Below are positions 43,908 to 52,764 of a stretch of 64,000 nucleotides of DNA, piece after piece. The position numbers and the translations under genes are program-made. Origin of the DNA: Oceanidesulfovibrio indonesiensis (GTDB taxonomy: Bacteria > Desulfobacterota > Desulfovibrionia > Desulfovibrionales > Desulfovibrionaceae); assembly GCF_007625075.1 (NCBI RefSeq), contig NZ_QMIE01000016.1, positions 1 through 64,000 of the forward strand, read 5' to 3'. Each line of letters opens with the position of its first letter. Position 1 is the first letter of the stretch. A model generated the notes under the pieces. The model was not told the origin of the DNA and did not search any database. It saw nothing but the letters and a program-made list of their open reading frames with translations.

Positions 43908-45347
43908 ATGAACTCGCCGACTACGTCCGAGGTCGTGACTCTGCCGCGGGTCATCGTTTCCGGCCTCTCCGGAGGTGCGGGAAAAACCCTCGTCTCCCTC
44001 GGCCTCTGCCGCGCTTGGGCGCGAGCCGGCTCAATAGTTCAGCCTTTCAAGAAGGGTCCGGACTACATCGACGCCGCATGGCTCGCCATTGCAAGCCGTA
44101 ATCCGGCAACGAATCTGGACCCTTTTCTTTTTCCCCGAACTTCCCTCCTTTCTCTGTTTTTCCATGCCTCCAAAGGCCGCGACATAGCCGTCATCGAGGG
44201 CAATCGCGGGCTTTTCGACGGCAAAGACGAAGACGGTTCCGCATCCACTGCTGAGCTTGCGCGCCAGTTGCGTTGCCCGCTCGTGCTCGTCATGGACATC
44301 ACCAAGATGACCAGGACTGCCGCCGCCGTGGTGGCCGGCGTCAAAGCGTTCGAGAAAGACCTCCCCCTTGCCGGCGTCATCCTCAATCGCGTGGCTGGCG
44401 AACGGCACAAGAGTCTTGCTACACGCTGCATTGAGCGCGATACAGGCGTGCCCGTTCTCGGCGCTTTGCCCAAGATACCCGACAATCCTATTCCCGAGCG
44501 CCATATGGGCCTTGTCGGGGACCGCGATCTCTCTTCGGCCGAAGCGATTCTCGACAGACTCGCAGACATCGTGGAAGAGCACTGCGATGTGCAGCGCATT
44601 CGCGAGGCGGCCGAAGCTGCCGATCCCATGGAAAAGCCGGCCGAACCGTTCTTCCTGGAGTCCGAGCCGGCGGGCAGCAAGGTCCGAATCGGCGTGGTCA
44701 AGGACGAGGCTTTCTGGTTCTACTATCCAGAAAATCTCAAGGCGTTGGAGCTCGCCGGAGCCAGGCTCGTGGAAGTCGATCTGCTGCGAACTGCGGATTG
44801 GCCCGATCTGCATGGCCTCTATATCGGTGGTGGGTTTCCGGAGCTCAAGGCGCAGGAGCTCGCCTCCAACAACACCATCCGGCAACGCGTACGCGCCCTA
44901 GCCGAGATGGAACTGCCAATCTACGCCGAATGCGGCGGGTTCATGTACCTGTGCCGGAGCCTCGTTGTTGACGGGCAGGAATTTCCCATGGCCGGGGTAT
45001 TCCCGGTCCGCACGGAACTGTGCGTCAAGCCGCAGGGTCTTGGTTACGTAGAAGGCACGGTGGTGGCCGCCAATCCGTTCCACCCCGAAGGCAGTACGAT
45101 AATAGGCCATGAGTTCCACTACTCCGTATGCAGCGCGGCGGATGGATCGGTGCTCAATTTCGCGCTCAAGATGAATCGCGGACAAGGCATTCTTGCAGGG
45201 CTGGACGGCCTCGTTTACAAGAACACCTGGGCTTCGTACACGCACATCCATGTGGTGGGCGAGCCGCAGTGGGCCGCGCGATTCGTGGCCGCAGCCATCG
45301 AGTACCGCCGGGCAATAGAGCGCAAGCCAGCCGGTCGAAGCGTCTAG
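43908..45347 (+). CDS. dsrN: DsrN / CbiA-type siroheme amidase
   Basis: The 479-residue protein is homologous to cobyrinic acid a,c-diamide synthase. It has an N-terminal P-loop domain (VSGLSGGAGKTLVSLGL; KGPDYIDAAW) and a C-terminal class I glutamine amidotransferase-like domain with the Cys nucleophile in YAECGGFMYLC and GHEFHYS. Following dsrABD, it is expected to amidate siroheme to the siro-amide used by DsrAB. A role in cobalamin synthesis is the alternative, but no other cob/cbi gene is near. It starts 96 bases after dsrD. Confidence 0.9.
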   Translation: MNSPTTSEVVTLPRVIVSGLSGGAGKTLVSLGLCRAWARAGSIVQPFKKGPDYIDAAWLAIASRNPATNLDPFLFPRTSLLSLFFHASKGRDIAVIEGNRGLFDGKDEDGSASTAELARQLRCPLVLVMDITKMTRTAAAVVAGVKAFEKDLPLAGVILNRVAGERHKSLATRCIERDTGVPVLGALPKIPDNPIPERHMGLVGDRDLSSAEAILDRLADIVEEHCDVQRIREAAEAADPMEKPAEPFFLESEPAGSKVRIGVVKDEAFWFYYPENLKALELAGARLVEVDLLRTADWPDLHGLYIGGGFPELKAQELASNNTIRQRVRALAEMELPIYAECGGFMYLCRSLVVDGQEFPMAGVFPVRTELCVKPQGLGYVEGTVVAANPFHPEGSTIIGHEFHYSVCSAADGSVLNFALKMNRGQGILAGLDGLVYKNTWASYTHIHVVGEPQWAARFVAAAIEYRRAIERKPAGRSV

Positions 45348-45384
45348 CTATACACGTCCAGCCTTCCTTTGCTATGCATGGCCG

Positions 45385-46107
45385 ATGTTGATCGCCGTGC
45401 TTTCGGACATCCACGCGAATCTGACGGCATTCGAGGCCGTGCTCGCCGATATCGATACGTCACAGGTAGGCGCCGTCTACTCCCTGGGTGACAATGTGGG
45501 CTACGGTCCTGAGCCGGAGGCCGTTGTCCGGTTGCTGGGCCGGCAGCGCATCGAGTCTGTGCTCGGCAACCACGAGTTGGGGCTGCTGCACGCGGACCAG
45601 CGGAACTGGTTCAACCACCATGCCCGGCGAGCCCTGTCGCGCACACGGGAGCTCTTGTCAGAGGCGGCCATCAAAGATATCCGGCACATGCCCCTCGCCA
45701 TGGTGCGGCATGGCTGCCGCATGGTGCATGGTTACCCGCCTGAGTCGGCGCTCACTTATCTGTGCGCCATGGATGATTCGGATCTCGCCGCCACATTCCG
45801 TCGCATGCGTGAGCATATCTGCTTCGTGGGCCATACCCATGATCTGGAACTCGTATCCTGGGACGGCAAGCATGTGGAACGCGGTCTTCTGCCCGAGACG
45901 ATGCGATTCGAGCTGTGGCGGCAGTACATAGTAAACATCGGCAGCGTGGGCCAGCCGCGGGACGGAGACAATCGCGCAAAGTACGTTCTCTACGACACGG
46001 TGCGGCGCGAACTGACGCTGCGGCGCATACCCTACGACATCAAGACAACGGCGGAGTCCATCGTGGAGAAGGGACTCCCCAGGCAATACGCCGACAGGCT
46101 TTGGTGA
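45385..46107 (+). CDS. Metallophosphoesterase (calcineurin-like)
   Basis: The 240-residue cytoplasmic protein has all metal-site motifs: SDIHANL (D-x-H), LGDNVGYG (GD), VLGNHE (GNHE), a His in MVHGYPP and GHTHDLE (GHTH), followed by NIGSVGQPRDGD. This is the YfcE/PrpE-like branch, whose members act on phosphodiesters, Ap4A or phosphoproteins. Its stop overlaps a possible GTG start of the protein kinase gene, so a kinase/phosphatase pair is plausible. It lies 37 bases after dsrN. Confidence 0.92.
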   Translation: MLIAVLSDIHANLTAFEAVLADIDTSQVGAVYSLGDNVGYGPEPEAVVRLLGRQRIESVLGNHELGLLHADQRNWFNHHARRALSRTRELLSEAAIKDIRHMPLAMVRHGCRMVHGYPPESALTYLCAMDDSDLAATFRRMREHICFVGHTHDLELVSWDGKHVERGLLPETMRFELWRQYIVNIGSVGQPRDGDNRAKYVLYDTVRRELTLRRIPYDIKTTAESIVEKGLPRQYADRLW

Positions 46108-46112
46108 ACCCC

Positions 46113-47543
46113 ATGCAGATAGGACGATACGAGATACTTGGCCTCTTGGGCAAAGGAGGCATGGGCGCCGTGTACAAGGCCCGGTTGCCGGAATTGGGAA
46201 AAATCGTGGCGCTCAAGCTGCTGGATCCCGTGGAGCACATGGTGGACCTCCTGGGCATGGACGCCGTGAAACAGCAGTTTGTGGAAGAGGCGCGGCTCAT
46301 GGCGCGGCTCAGTCACCCCAATCTGAGCGCCGTGTGGGACCTGGACGAGGACGAGACGGGACGGCCCTACTTCGTGCTCGAGTACGCCTGCCACAACCTT
46401 GGCGGCGTCATGGGCGAGAGCTACCGCGTAGAGGAGCCGAGCCGCAGACTGCGGGCGGAGAAGGCCTTCCGCTACATGCGCCAGACGCTGCGCGGTCTCG
46501 CTCGAATGCACTACGCCGGCGTGGTGCACCGGGATATCAAGCCGTTCAACCTGCTGCTCTCGGACCAGGACACGGTGAAGATCATCGACTTCGGCCTCTC
46601 AAAGCTGCGCGGCGAAGTGGACGCCGACCACCCAGCCGGTATGAAAATCGGCTCCCCATACTATGCCTCCCCGGAACAGGAAGACGACCCGAGTGCGGCA
46701 GGCCCGCCGGCCGACCTCTACGCCGTGGGCGTCACGCTCTATCGCATGCTCTCAGGCCGGCTGCCGCACGGCGATGTGGGGCGCTGCGGGTTCGGTCTGC
46801 CGCAGGGCCAGGAGCCGGACGCCGGAGACGAGGATGGCCTTTCGCGGGAAGCGCCACTGAAGCAGGAGGTTCTCAGCGACGCCCTGTACAGCCAGTGCGA
46901 GGAGTTCTTCCGCCTGGCGCTGGCGCCGGACCCGAAAGACCGGTTCCAGTCCGCCGACTCGATGCTCGGAGCCCTCGATGCGTTTGAAGTCAGGTGGCGT
47001 CAGGAGGTGGAAGCCATCTGCTCCGTGCCAGAAAGCTGGCTGGAGGAGCCCGAGCAGGCTGCTGAGTCGACAACCGTGCGCAGCGCACCGGTGAAGACCG
47101 GGCCGCGTGCAGCCTTGGAGTCCTTCGGCCTGGACCATCTTGGACGGCCGCAGGTCACGCAGCGTCCCCTGTTCGAGCCAAAGGCCGACATCGTGCGCGA
47201 CCCGGCGGCAGGGCTCGTGTGGCAGCGCGCTGGCTCGCCATTTCCAGTCAGTTGGGACGAAGCCCAGGAGTACGCGGCAATGCTCGATGTATCGCGCTTC
47301 GCCGGCTTGCGCGGCTGGAGGCTGCCCACTGTCCCGGAACTGATGCGGCTGCTGGATCGGGCCGGAGAGTTGCGCGACTACTGCATGGACCCGCTGTTCG
47401 ATCATGAGCAGCGTTATCTCTGGAGCGCGGACCGCAGGACCTTCACTCAGGCCTGGATGGTCAACGCAGCCATGGGCTACGTGGACCGCGCTGACATGAC
47501 ATGCCGGCTCTGGGTCAGGGCCGTTTGCACGGAGAATGCTTGA
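46113..47543 (+). CDS. Hanks-type Ser/Thr protein kinase with C-terminal DUF1566-like domain
   Basis: The 476-residue protein starts MQIGRYEILGLLGKGGMGAVYKA (Gly-rich loop). It has VALK (K35), HRDIKPFN (D141) and DFG (D159), a complete active site. Residues about 300-355 are a linker, and about 355-470 match the Lcl/DUF1566 pattern (GLVWQRAG, W-DEAQEYA, WRLPTVPELMRLLD, LWSADR, RLWVRAV). No transmembrane helix is present, unlike the PASTA kinases, so it acts in the cytoplasm. The ATG at 46113 is 5 bases after the phosphoesterase stop, and a GTG at 46104 overlapping that stop is the alternative. The next gene overlaps its stop. Confidence 0.92.
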   Translation: MQIGRYEILGLLGKGGMGAVYKARLPELGKIVALKLLDPVEHMVDLLGMDAVKQQFVEEARLMARLSHPNLSAVWDLDEDETGRPYFVLEYACHNLGGVMGESYRVEEPSRRLRAEKAFRYMRQTLRGLARMHYAGVVHRDIKPFNLLLSDQDTVKIIDFGLSKLRGEVDADHPAGMKIGSPYYASPEQEDDPSAAGPPADLYAVGVTLYRMLSGRLPHGDVGRCGFGLPQGQEPDAGDEDGLSREAPLKQEVLSDALYSQCEEFFRLALAPDPKDRFQSADSMLGALDAFEVRWRQEVEAICSVPESWLEEPEQAAESTTVRSAPVKTGPRAALESFGLDHLGRPQVTQRPLFEPKADIVRDPAAGLVWQRAGSPFPVSWDEAQEYAAMLDVSRFAGLRGWRLPTVPELMRLLDRAGELRDYCMDPLFDHEQRYLWSADRRTFTQAWMVNAAMGYVDRADMTCRLWVRAVCTENA

Positions 47544-48256
47544 TGGCTGGAGAATGCGACCGCTGTGGCGAGTGCTGCCGGCGCTCCACACCGGCGCTGC
47601 ATGAAGAGGATCTGAAGCTCATCGGCGAATCTGGCGGACTCGATCTCGTCCACCTCGTCACCTTTCGCCGTGGCGAGCTGGTGCACGACCAGGTCCGCGG
47701 CGTACTCGCGCCCCTGCATGAGGAAGTGGTCAAGCTGCGGTCACGGCCGCACAGCTGGGAGTGCTTCTTTCTGAATGAGGACAGCGGAGACGGCGCCGGC
47801 TGTGGCCGATATGAACAGCGACCCCTGGAATGCAAGCTGCTGCTCTGCAAGAATCCGGCTCCCCTGGCCGAGGCTTATGCCACGGGTCGCATCACCAGAC
47901 TCGACATCGTGGGCGGACACGGCGCCGTGGCAGAGCTCATCGCGGCCCACGAGGATCAGTGCGGTTACGAAGAACTCGCAGCCTGGGCGCGGCGTCTTCA
48001 TCTGGATGCTTCGAACAGGGAAGCGGCAGAAACCATCCTTGCAGCCGTACATTTCGACGCGCGAGCGCGTGAGATTTTGACAGGGCGGCTGCCGGAAATG
48101 AATGAAGAGGACCGCGCTGCCGTGGCCGCCTGCTGTCTGGGCCGTCCCCTTGCTGAAACCCTTTCCATGTTCGGCCTCTCCATTGCCCGTCAGGAGGACG
48201 GCGCGATCCGCCTCTCGGCAAGCGGGACCATCCACCATCCGGCCGCTCGGCCGTAA
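47543..48256 (+). CDS. YkgJ-family cysteine-cluster protein
   Basis: The 237-residue protein opens with CDRCGECCRRS (Cys 5, 8, 11 and 12) and has later Cys in WECFFL, GAGCGRYEQRPLECKLLLC, a pattern likely to bind an Fe-S cluster or zinc. The family is broadly annotated as YkgJ/UPF0153 without a settled function. Residues 140-237 form a helical C-terminal region. Its ATG overlaps the kinase stop (TGATG), so it is translationally coupled and may work with the kinase. Confidence 0.88.
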   Translation: MAGECDRCGECCRRSTPALHEEDLKLIGESGGLDLVHLVTFRRGELVHDQVRGVLAPLHEEVVKLRSRPHSWECFFLNEDSGDGAGCGRYEQRPLECKLLLCKNPAPLAEAYATGRITRLDIVGGHGAVAELIAAHEDQCGYEELAAWARRLHLDASNREAAETILAAVHFDARAREILTGRLPEMNEEDRAAVAACCLGRPLAETLSMFGLSIARQEDGAIRLSASGTIHHPAARP

Positions 48257-48283
48257 CCCATACATACACAGCGAGGAATCGCC

Positions 48284-49258
48284 ATGTACATAGTCACAGG
48301 AGGCGCGGGATTTCTGGGCAGCGCCATGGTCTGGCAACTCAACCGGATGGGCGTCCGCGACATCATCGTGGTGGACAACCTGGGCGAGTCCGGCAAGTGG
48401 CGCAACCTGAGAAATCTCAACTATACGGACTATTTCCACAAAGACGCGTTCATGGAGATGGTCCTCCACGGCGACGAGCCGTGGGAAACAACGGAAGCTG
48501 TCATCCACATGGGCGCCTGCTCCTCCACAACGATGCAGGACATGGACTACCTGTGGGAGAACAATCTGCGCTACTCCCAGAGCCTTTGCGCCTGGGCCAT
48601 GGAGCGCGGCGTACGGTTCATCAACGCGTCCAGCGCCGCCACCTACGGCGACGGCTCCGGCGGATTCGACGACGACCCGGACCGCCTCGACGAACTGCGG
48701 CCCCTCAACCCCTACGGCTATTCCAAACACCGCTTTGACCTCTGGGCCAGGGACCAGGGCTTGCTCGAAGGTATCGTGAGCCTCAAATTCTTCAATGTCT
48801 TCGGGCCGAACGAGTATCACAAAGGCGAGATGCGCTCCATGGTCTGCAAGGCGTACGAGCAGATCACGGGGGATGGTTCGCTCAGACTTTTCAAATCCCA
48901 TCGTGAGGAGTTCCGCGACGGCGGCCAGATGCGCGACTTCGTTTACGTCAGGGATTGCACGGCGCTCATGGCTTGGTTCCTGGAAAACCCGGGGGTCAAC
49001 GGCCTGTTCAACGTGGGCACGGGCACGGCGCGGACCTGGAACGATTTGGCGGCGGCCGTGTTCGCGGCAATGGGCGCGGAGAAGCGCATCGAGTACATCC
49101 CCATGCCGGAGACCATCCGCCACAGCTACCAGTACCACACCGAGGCGAAGATGGACCGCCTCGCCGCCATAGGCGCGCCAGTACCCTCAACCACGCTGGA
49201 AGACGCTGTGGCCGAGTATGTGCGGAAGTATCTGGCGGGAAAGGACTCGTACCTATAG
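48284..49258 (+). CDS. hldD: ADP-L-glycero-D-manno-heptose 6-epimerase
   Basis: The 324-residue extended short-chain dehydrogenase makes ADP-L-glycero-D-manno-heptose for the LPS inner core. It has the NADP-binding loop GGAGFLGS, SSAATYGDG and the catalytic YxxxK in NPYGYSKHRFD; KFFNVFGPNEYHKG is specific for the HldD/RfaD family. GAGGAA precedes the ATG. It follows the YkgJ gene by 27 bases, so it may share its transcript, and ends before a strong hairpin. Confidence 0.95.
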   Translation: MYIVTGGAGFLGSAMVWQLNRMGVRDIIVVDNLGESGKWRNLRNLNYTDYFHKDAFMEMVLHGDEPWETTEAVIHMGACSSTTMQDMDYLWENNLRYSQSLCAWAMERGVRFINASSAATYGDGSGGFDDDPDRLDELRPLNPYGYSKHRFDLWARDQGLLEGIVSLKFFNVFGPNEYHKGEMRSMVCKAYEQITGDGSLRLFKSHREEFRDGGQMRDFVYVRDCTALMAWFLENPGVNGLFNVGTGTARTWNDLAAAVFAAMGAEKRIEYIPMPETIRHSYQYHTEAKMDRLAAIGAPVPSTTLEDAVAEYVRKYLAGKDSYL

Positions 49259-49359
49259 AGATTAAGACCGTAGAAAATCGAAGCAGGTTGTGCAAATTGA
49301 GCTGCGCCTCTCCAGAAAAAATGACATCCAGCAGCGGAAAGTCTTTGGAAAGAGAGCAC

Positions 49360-49404
49360 GGGGGAAGAGCCTTTGTGAAAGGTTCTTCCCCCACTAATTT
49401 TGGC
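49360..49404 (+). terminator. Terminator after hldD
   Basis: A long stem GGGGGAAGA-CCTTT / AAAGG-TCTTCCCCC (49360-49375 and 49378-49392, one bulge/mismatch) with a GTG loop is followed by ACTAATTTT. It lies between the convergent hldD and mutL and may serve both. Confidence 0.8.
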
Positions 49405-49412
49405 GAGCGCAG

Positions 49413-51311
49413 CTAGCCGCGGCGCTTGAAGAGTTTTGCCAGATCGTCCGGGCTCCAGGAGATGAGCACCGGCCGGCCGTGCGGGCAGTAGTCTCGGTCT
49501 TCGCAGCCGGCCCACGCTTCGAGCAGGGCCATGGCTTCGTCCGGCGCCAGGGATTCGCCAGCCTTCAGCGCCATGCGGCAGGAGAGCATGGCCCAGACCG
49601 ATGAGAGATCGTCGACCCGTTCCGCCAGACATGATTGCAGAAATTCGCGCGCCTTGGCCGGAGAGAGCCCGCCTGGCACGGCGTGGATCGAGAGCCTGGC
49701 GCCCTCCGAGACCAGGGAGAAGCCGAGGCGTTCAAGCTCCACCGCGAGGTCCATGAGCCGTTGCGCCTCGGACGGGTGGAGGTTGAGCTCCAGAGGGACA
49801 GCCAGGGGCCGGGAGCCGGCATCACGTGAGTTGCGCAGCTTGTCGAAGAGCACGCGCTCATGGGCGGCGTGCTGGTCGAGGATGGCGAGCCCGCCGTGAT
49901 CGAGCCGCAGCAGCAGATAGGTGGAAGCCACCTGCCCGAGATACTCGAATCCGCGGCCGGCAGTGGATGGTCCCGTGTGGCTGACGTCGCGGACCGGGGA
50001 ATCTGCTCGCGGCGAAGGTCCTTCGCCAGCAGGGGCGAATGGCAGCGGGGCTTGCGACACATCAGTTGCAGAAATGCCTGGGTGCGCCAATGGCTCAGGC
50101 GCGCGGCTCCTTGGCATGGGCGGCGGTTCCGGCGTGGTCAGGGCGCCGGCATACGCGCCGGTGGACTCGTGGAACGCGTCGGGCCGGGCCGTTGTTGAAC
50201 GCGTCGGCGCAGTGGTCTCGCGGGGTGGCTCCGGCGCCGAAGGCTGCGACGTACTGTCGGTGATGCGCTCGTCAGGTCGGCCGTGCAGAGCGGCGCCAGG
50301 CAGAGAGCCTTCCAGGCCGTGCACAATGGCCCGCCGCACCAGGGAGAATATGGCCCGCTCGTCGCGGAAGCGCACCTCCGCCTTGGCCGGATGCACGTTG
50401 ACGTCAACCTCTTCGGGGTCGATGTCCAGAAAGAGGGCCACCTGTGGATGCTCGCGCGAGAGCAGCCTGCCGGAGTAGGCCTCGCGCACCGCCCTGAGCA
50501 ACAGCTTGTCCTGCACGGGCCTGCCGTTCACGGCGAAGAGGATGCGGTCCGGCCGGCCCTGGGCCGATGCGGGATGGCCAATGAGGCCGTAGACTCGGCG
50601 TTCGCCGGCAGATTCATGCACCTGAATGAGTGATTCCGTAATGGCTGGCGGCCAGACCACGGCGAGCCGCTCTCGTAGCGTCTGCCCTGCAAGAAAACGC
50701 AGCACTTCGCGGCCGCCGGATTCCAATCTGAAGTCCACCTGCGGACGGGTCAGGGCGAGCCGCGTGAATATTTCGGTGCAGCGACGGTTCTCCGTGGCCG
50801 GGGTCTTGAGGAACTTGAGCCGCGCCGGCACGTTGGCAAAGAGGTCGCGCACAGTGATCCTCGTGCCTCGGGGCAGCGCCGCTGGTTTTGTGGATTCGAG
50901 CTGGCCGTGGACGACCTCCAGGGCGTGGCCGGCTTCTCCGTCCGGACTGGAAGCGATGGTGAAGGACGACACCGAGGCGATGGAGGCGAGGGCCTCGCCA
51001 CGGAACCCGTAGCTGCCAACGGCGAGCAGTTCCTCGAACGTGGCGACCTTGCTCGTGGCGTGTCGCATCACGGCAAGCTCAAGCTCGTCCGCGTCCATGC
51101 CGTGGCCGTCGTCCTGGACATCGAGAAGGCCCTGTCCCCCACGGTCGAGGACGGCGGTGATGCGCGAGGCCCCGGCGTCCAGGCTGTTTTCCACCAGCTC
51201 TTTGAGCACGCTGGCCGAACGCTCCACCACTTCGCCCGCGGCGATCTGGTTGCGTAGCGCGGCCGAAAGCTCTCGGATGGGGCGGCGTGTGGGAATGGTG
51301 TCGTGCGTCAT
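49413..51311 (-). CDS. mutL: DNA mismatch repair protein MutL
   Basis: The product is about 632 residues from the ATG at 51311 (MTHDTIPTRRPIRELSAAL); a GTG at 51353 is possible but less likely. The GHKL ATPase domain has ENSLDAGASRI, DDGHGMD and GFRGEALASIASVS. The C-terminal domain has ILDQHAAHERVLFDK, which matches the DQHAxxE endonuclease motif of MutL proteins that nick DNA themselves, as in bacteria without MutH. A Pro/Ser/Thr-rich linker (about 340-450) joins the halves. mutS is not in the window. It is transcribed divergently from the ABC ATPase. Confidence 0.95.
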   Translation of the reverse strand: MTHDTIPTRRPIRELSAALRNQIAAGEVVERSASVLKELVENSLDAGASRITAVLDRGGQGLLDVQDDGHGMDADELELAVMRHATSKVATFEELLAVGSYGFRGEALASIASVSSFTIASSPDGEAGHALEVVHGQLESTKPAALPRGTRITVRDLFANVPARLKFLKTPATENRRCTEIFTRLALTRPQVDFRLESGGREVLRFLAGQTLRERLAVVWPPAITESLIQVHESAGERRVYGLIGHPASAQGRPDRILFAVNGRPVQDKLLLRAVREAYSGRLLSREHPQVALFLDIDPEEVDVNVHPAKAEVRFRDERAIFSLVRRAIVHGLEGSLPGAALHGRPDERITDSTSQPSAPEPPRETTAPTRSTTARPDAFHESTGAYAGALTTPEPPPMPRSRAPEPLAHPGISATDVSQAPLPFAPAGEGPSPRADSPVRDVSHTGPSTAGRGFEYLGQVASTYLLLRLDHGGLAILDQHAAHERVLFDKLRNSRDAGSRPLAVPLELNLHPSEAQRLMDLAVELERLGFSLVSEGARLSIHAVPGGLSPAKAREFLQSCLAERVDDLSSVWAMLSCRMALKAGESLAPDEAMALLEAWAGCEDRDYCPHGRPVLISWSPDDLAKLFKRRG

Positions 51312-51422
51312 GGAAGCGTCCGAAAAATGTCTGCGTATGCAAGACGATTTCACGGGCGATCGGGGGTGTCAAGACTGGGCTGGCGATTGTGCGCAGTCCC
51401 ACAGCCGTGCTAGGTGACATGG

Positions 51423-52106
51423 ATGCAGACAAATGGAACGTTGCTTGCGCTGGAGGGGGCGCACTTCACCTACCCGGGCGGGGGCACCGTGTTCGCGGAC
51501 GTGGATTTTGCCGTGGAAGGCGGAGAATTCGCCTTGATTACAGGGCCGTCCGGCGGCGGCAAGTCCAGCCTGCTGCGGCTGCTCAGCCTGCTTGATGCGC
51601 CGAGCGCGGGCAGGTTGCTGATGGCGGGTGAAGACGCGGCCGCGATGAAGCCTGAAGTGTTCCGCCGCAGGGTGAACCTCTTGCAGCAGACGCCGGTCCT
51701 GCAGGAAGATACCATCCGCCGCAATCTGCTGTTGCCGTTCGACTTCGCCGTCTCGCGAACCGAGGGGCCAAAGCCTCCGGGCGAGGCGGCCATGCGCCAG
51801 GCATTGGACAGGTTCCTGCTCCATGAGCTCGGCCTGGACCAGAACGCTATGGACTGCTCCGTGGGCCAGCGGCAGCGGTTGTGTCTGCTGCGTTCATTGT
51901 TGCTGCGGCCGAAGGTGCTGCTGCTCGATGAGCCGGTCTCGGCTCTTGATTCGGAATCGGCGCGGGTGGTGATGGGAGAAGTGGAGCGGGTCAACCAGGA
52001 AGAAGGCGTGGCTGTCGTCTGCGTGACTCACCACGGCTATGAGCCGCCGGCAGGCGCTTCGCGCTGGGAGGTGGCTGCCGGAACGGTGCGCAGACTCGTC
52101 TCGTGA
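51423..52106 (+). CDS. ABC transporter ATP-binding protein without adjacent permease
   Basis: The 227-residue ATPase has Walker A GPSGGGKSS, signature CSVGQRQRLCLL (S-x-G-Q form), Walker B VLLLDEPVSALDS and the switch His in VTHHGYEP. AGGTGA lies 5 bases before the ATG at 51423; a GTG at 51414 is the alternative. It resembles the YbbL/FetA and LolD-like ATPases. No permease gene is adjacent on either side, so its partner must be elsewhere or it has another role. Confidence 0.88.
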   Translation: MQTNGTLLALEGAHFTYPGGGTVFADVDFAVEGGEFALITGPSGGGKSSLLRLLSLLDAPSAGRLLMAGEDAAAMKPEVFRRRVNLLQQTPVLQEDTIRRNLLLPFDFAVSRTEGPKPPGEAAMRQALDRFLLHELGLDQNAMDCSVGQRQRLCLLRSLLLRPKVLLLDEPVSALDSESARVVMGEVERVNQEEGVAVVCVTHHGYEPPAGASRWEVAAGTVRRLVS

Positions 52107-52183
52107 TCGTGTCCGGGCCTGAACCGAAGGGCCGCAGGCAAAATAAGCACCCAGTGCTTCTGGCCGTTGGGAAAGTCGTTTTC

Positions 52184-52316
52184 GCAGGCTGCTCAATAAG
52201 GTTCGAGTGCAAAGCGCCAAAAAAGATCAAGGCTGAAGCGCACTTCCGGTACGTGAAGGGCTGATGTTTCTGGAACAATACAGCAAGCGGGCGTTTTCCA
52301 ACACCCTGTTAAGGTC
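52184..52316 (-). repeat. Dispersed repeat copy 1 (minus orientation)
   Basis: Read on the minus strand this opens CAGGGTGTTGGAAAACG and continues through a TTGATCTTTTTTGGCG core to CACTCGAACC and AGCAGCCTGC. It aligns along its length with the copy at 56150-56285 read on the plus strand (CAGGTTGTTGAAAAATG ... TGATCTTTTTTCCC ... CACTCGAACA). Ends are partly inverted-complementary. There is no coding frame inside. It fills most of the gap 52107-52399. Confidence 0.65.
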
Positions 52317-52399
52317 TCGCCGATGCGGCCGATACAGTGGTAACGGGTCGCACATGAGACGCGCGGCCCGAAACAATGCAACGAGCTGCAGGAGTCGCC

Positions 52400-52702
52400 A
52401 TGGAAGCCCGCATGGATATCCGCCGCGTCGCCCGGATCCTGGTCGTCGGGCGCAGACGCTTCGATCCCGAACTGCTCTACGTGGAGTGCCTGCAATGCGG
52501 CCGGCCTGTTCTGTGGCGGCCGACCCGCACCCGCAGCCTCATCGAGGCCTCGGGACTTCTCCCGGAAGAGCTCGATCACTCCTGCCTCATCGGCACCGAC
52601 GGATGCCCCGTGTGCTCGCCGGAGCTCGGCAGCTTCAAGACCATACTTGTGCGGGTCGAATCATACGCCGACAGCGAAGGACCCGCAGCCGGTACGGCAT
52701 AG
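52400..52702 (+). CDS. Small Cys-rich (zinc-ribbon-like) protein
   Basis: From the ATG at 52400 (GCAGGAG upstream) the product is 100 residues; an ATG at 52376 lacks a good site. Cys pairs CLQCGRP and C-x-x-G-x-D-GCPVC suggest a zinc-binding fold. It is basic at the N-terminus (RRVARILVVGRRR). The function is unknown to me. It ends just before a hairpin shared with the convergent purE. Confidence 0.6.
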   Translation: MEARMDIRRVARILVVGRRRFDPELLYVECLQCGRPVLWRPTRTRSLIEASGLLPEELDHSCLIGTDGCPVCSPELGSFKTILVRVESYADSEGPAAGTA

Positions 52703-52724
52703 CCCAGACTCGATGCAGACAGAG

Positions 52725-52761
52725 GATTTCGGGCGGGCGCGGTGCGGTCCGCCCGAAAATC
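52725..52761. terminator. Stem-loop between convergent genes
   Basis: TTCGGGCGG (52728-52736) pairs with CCGCCCGAA (52749-52757) between the Cys-rich gene and purE. No clear T-run is present on either strand, so termination is likely but not certain. Confidence 0.45.
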
Positions 52762-52764
52762 GCG

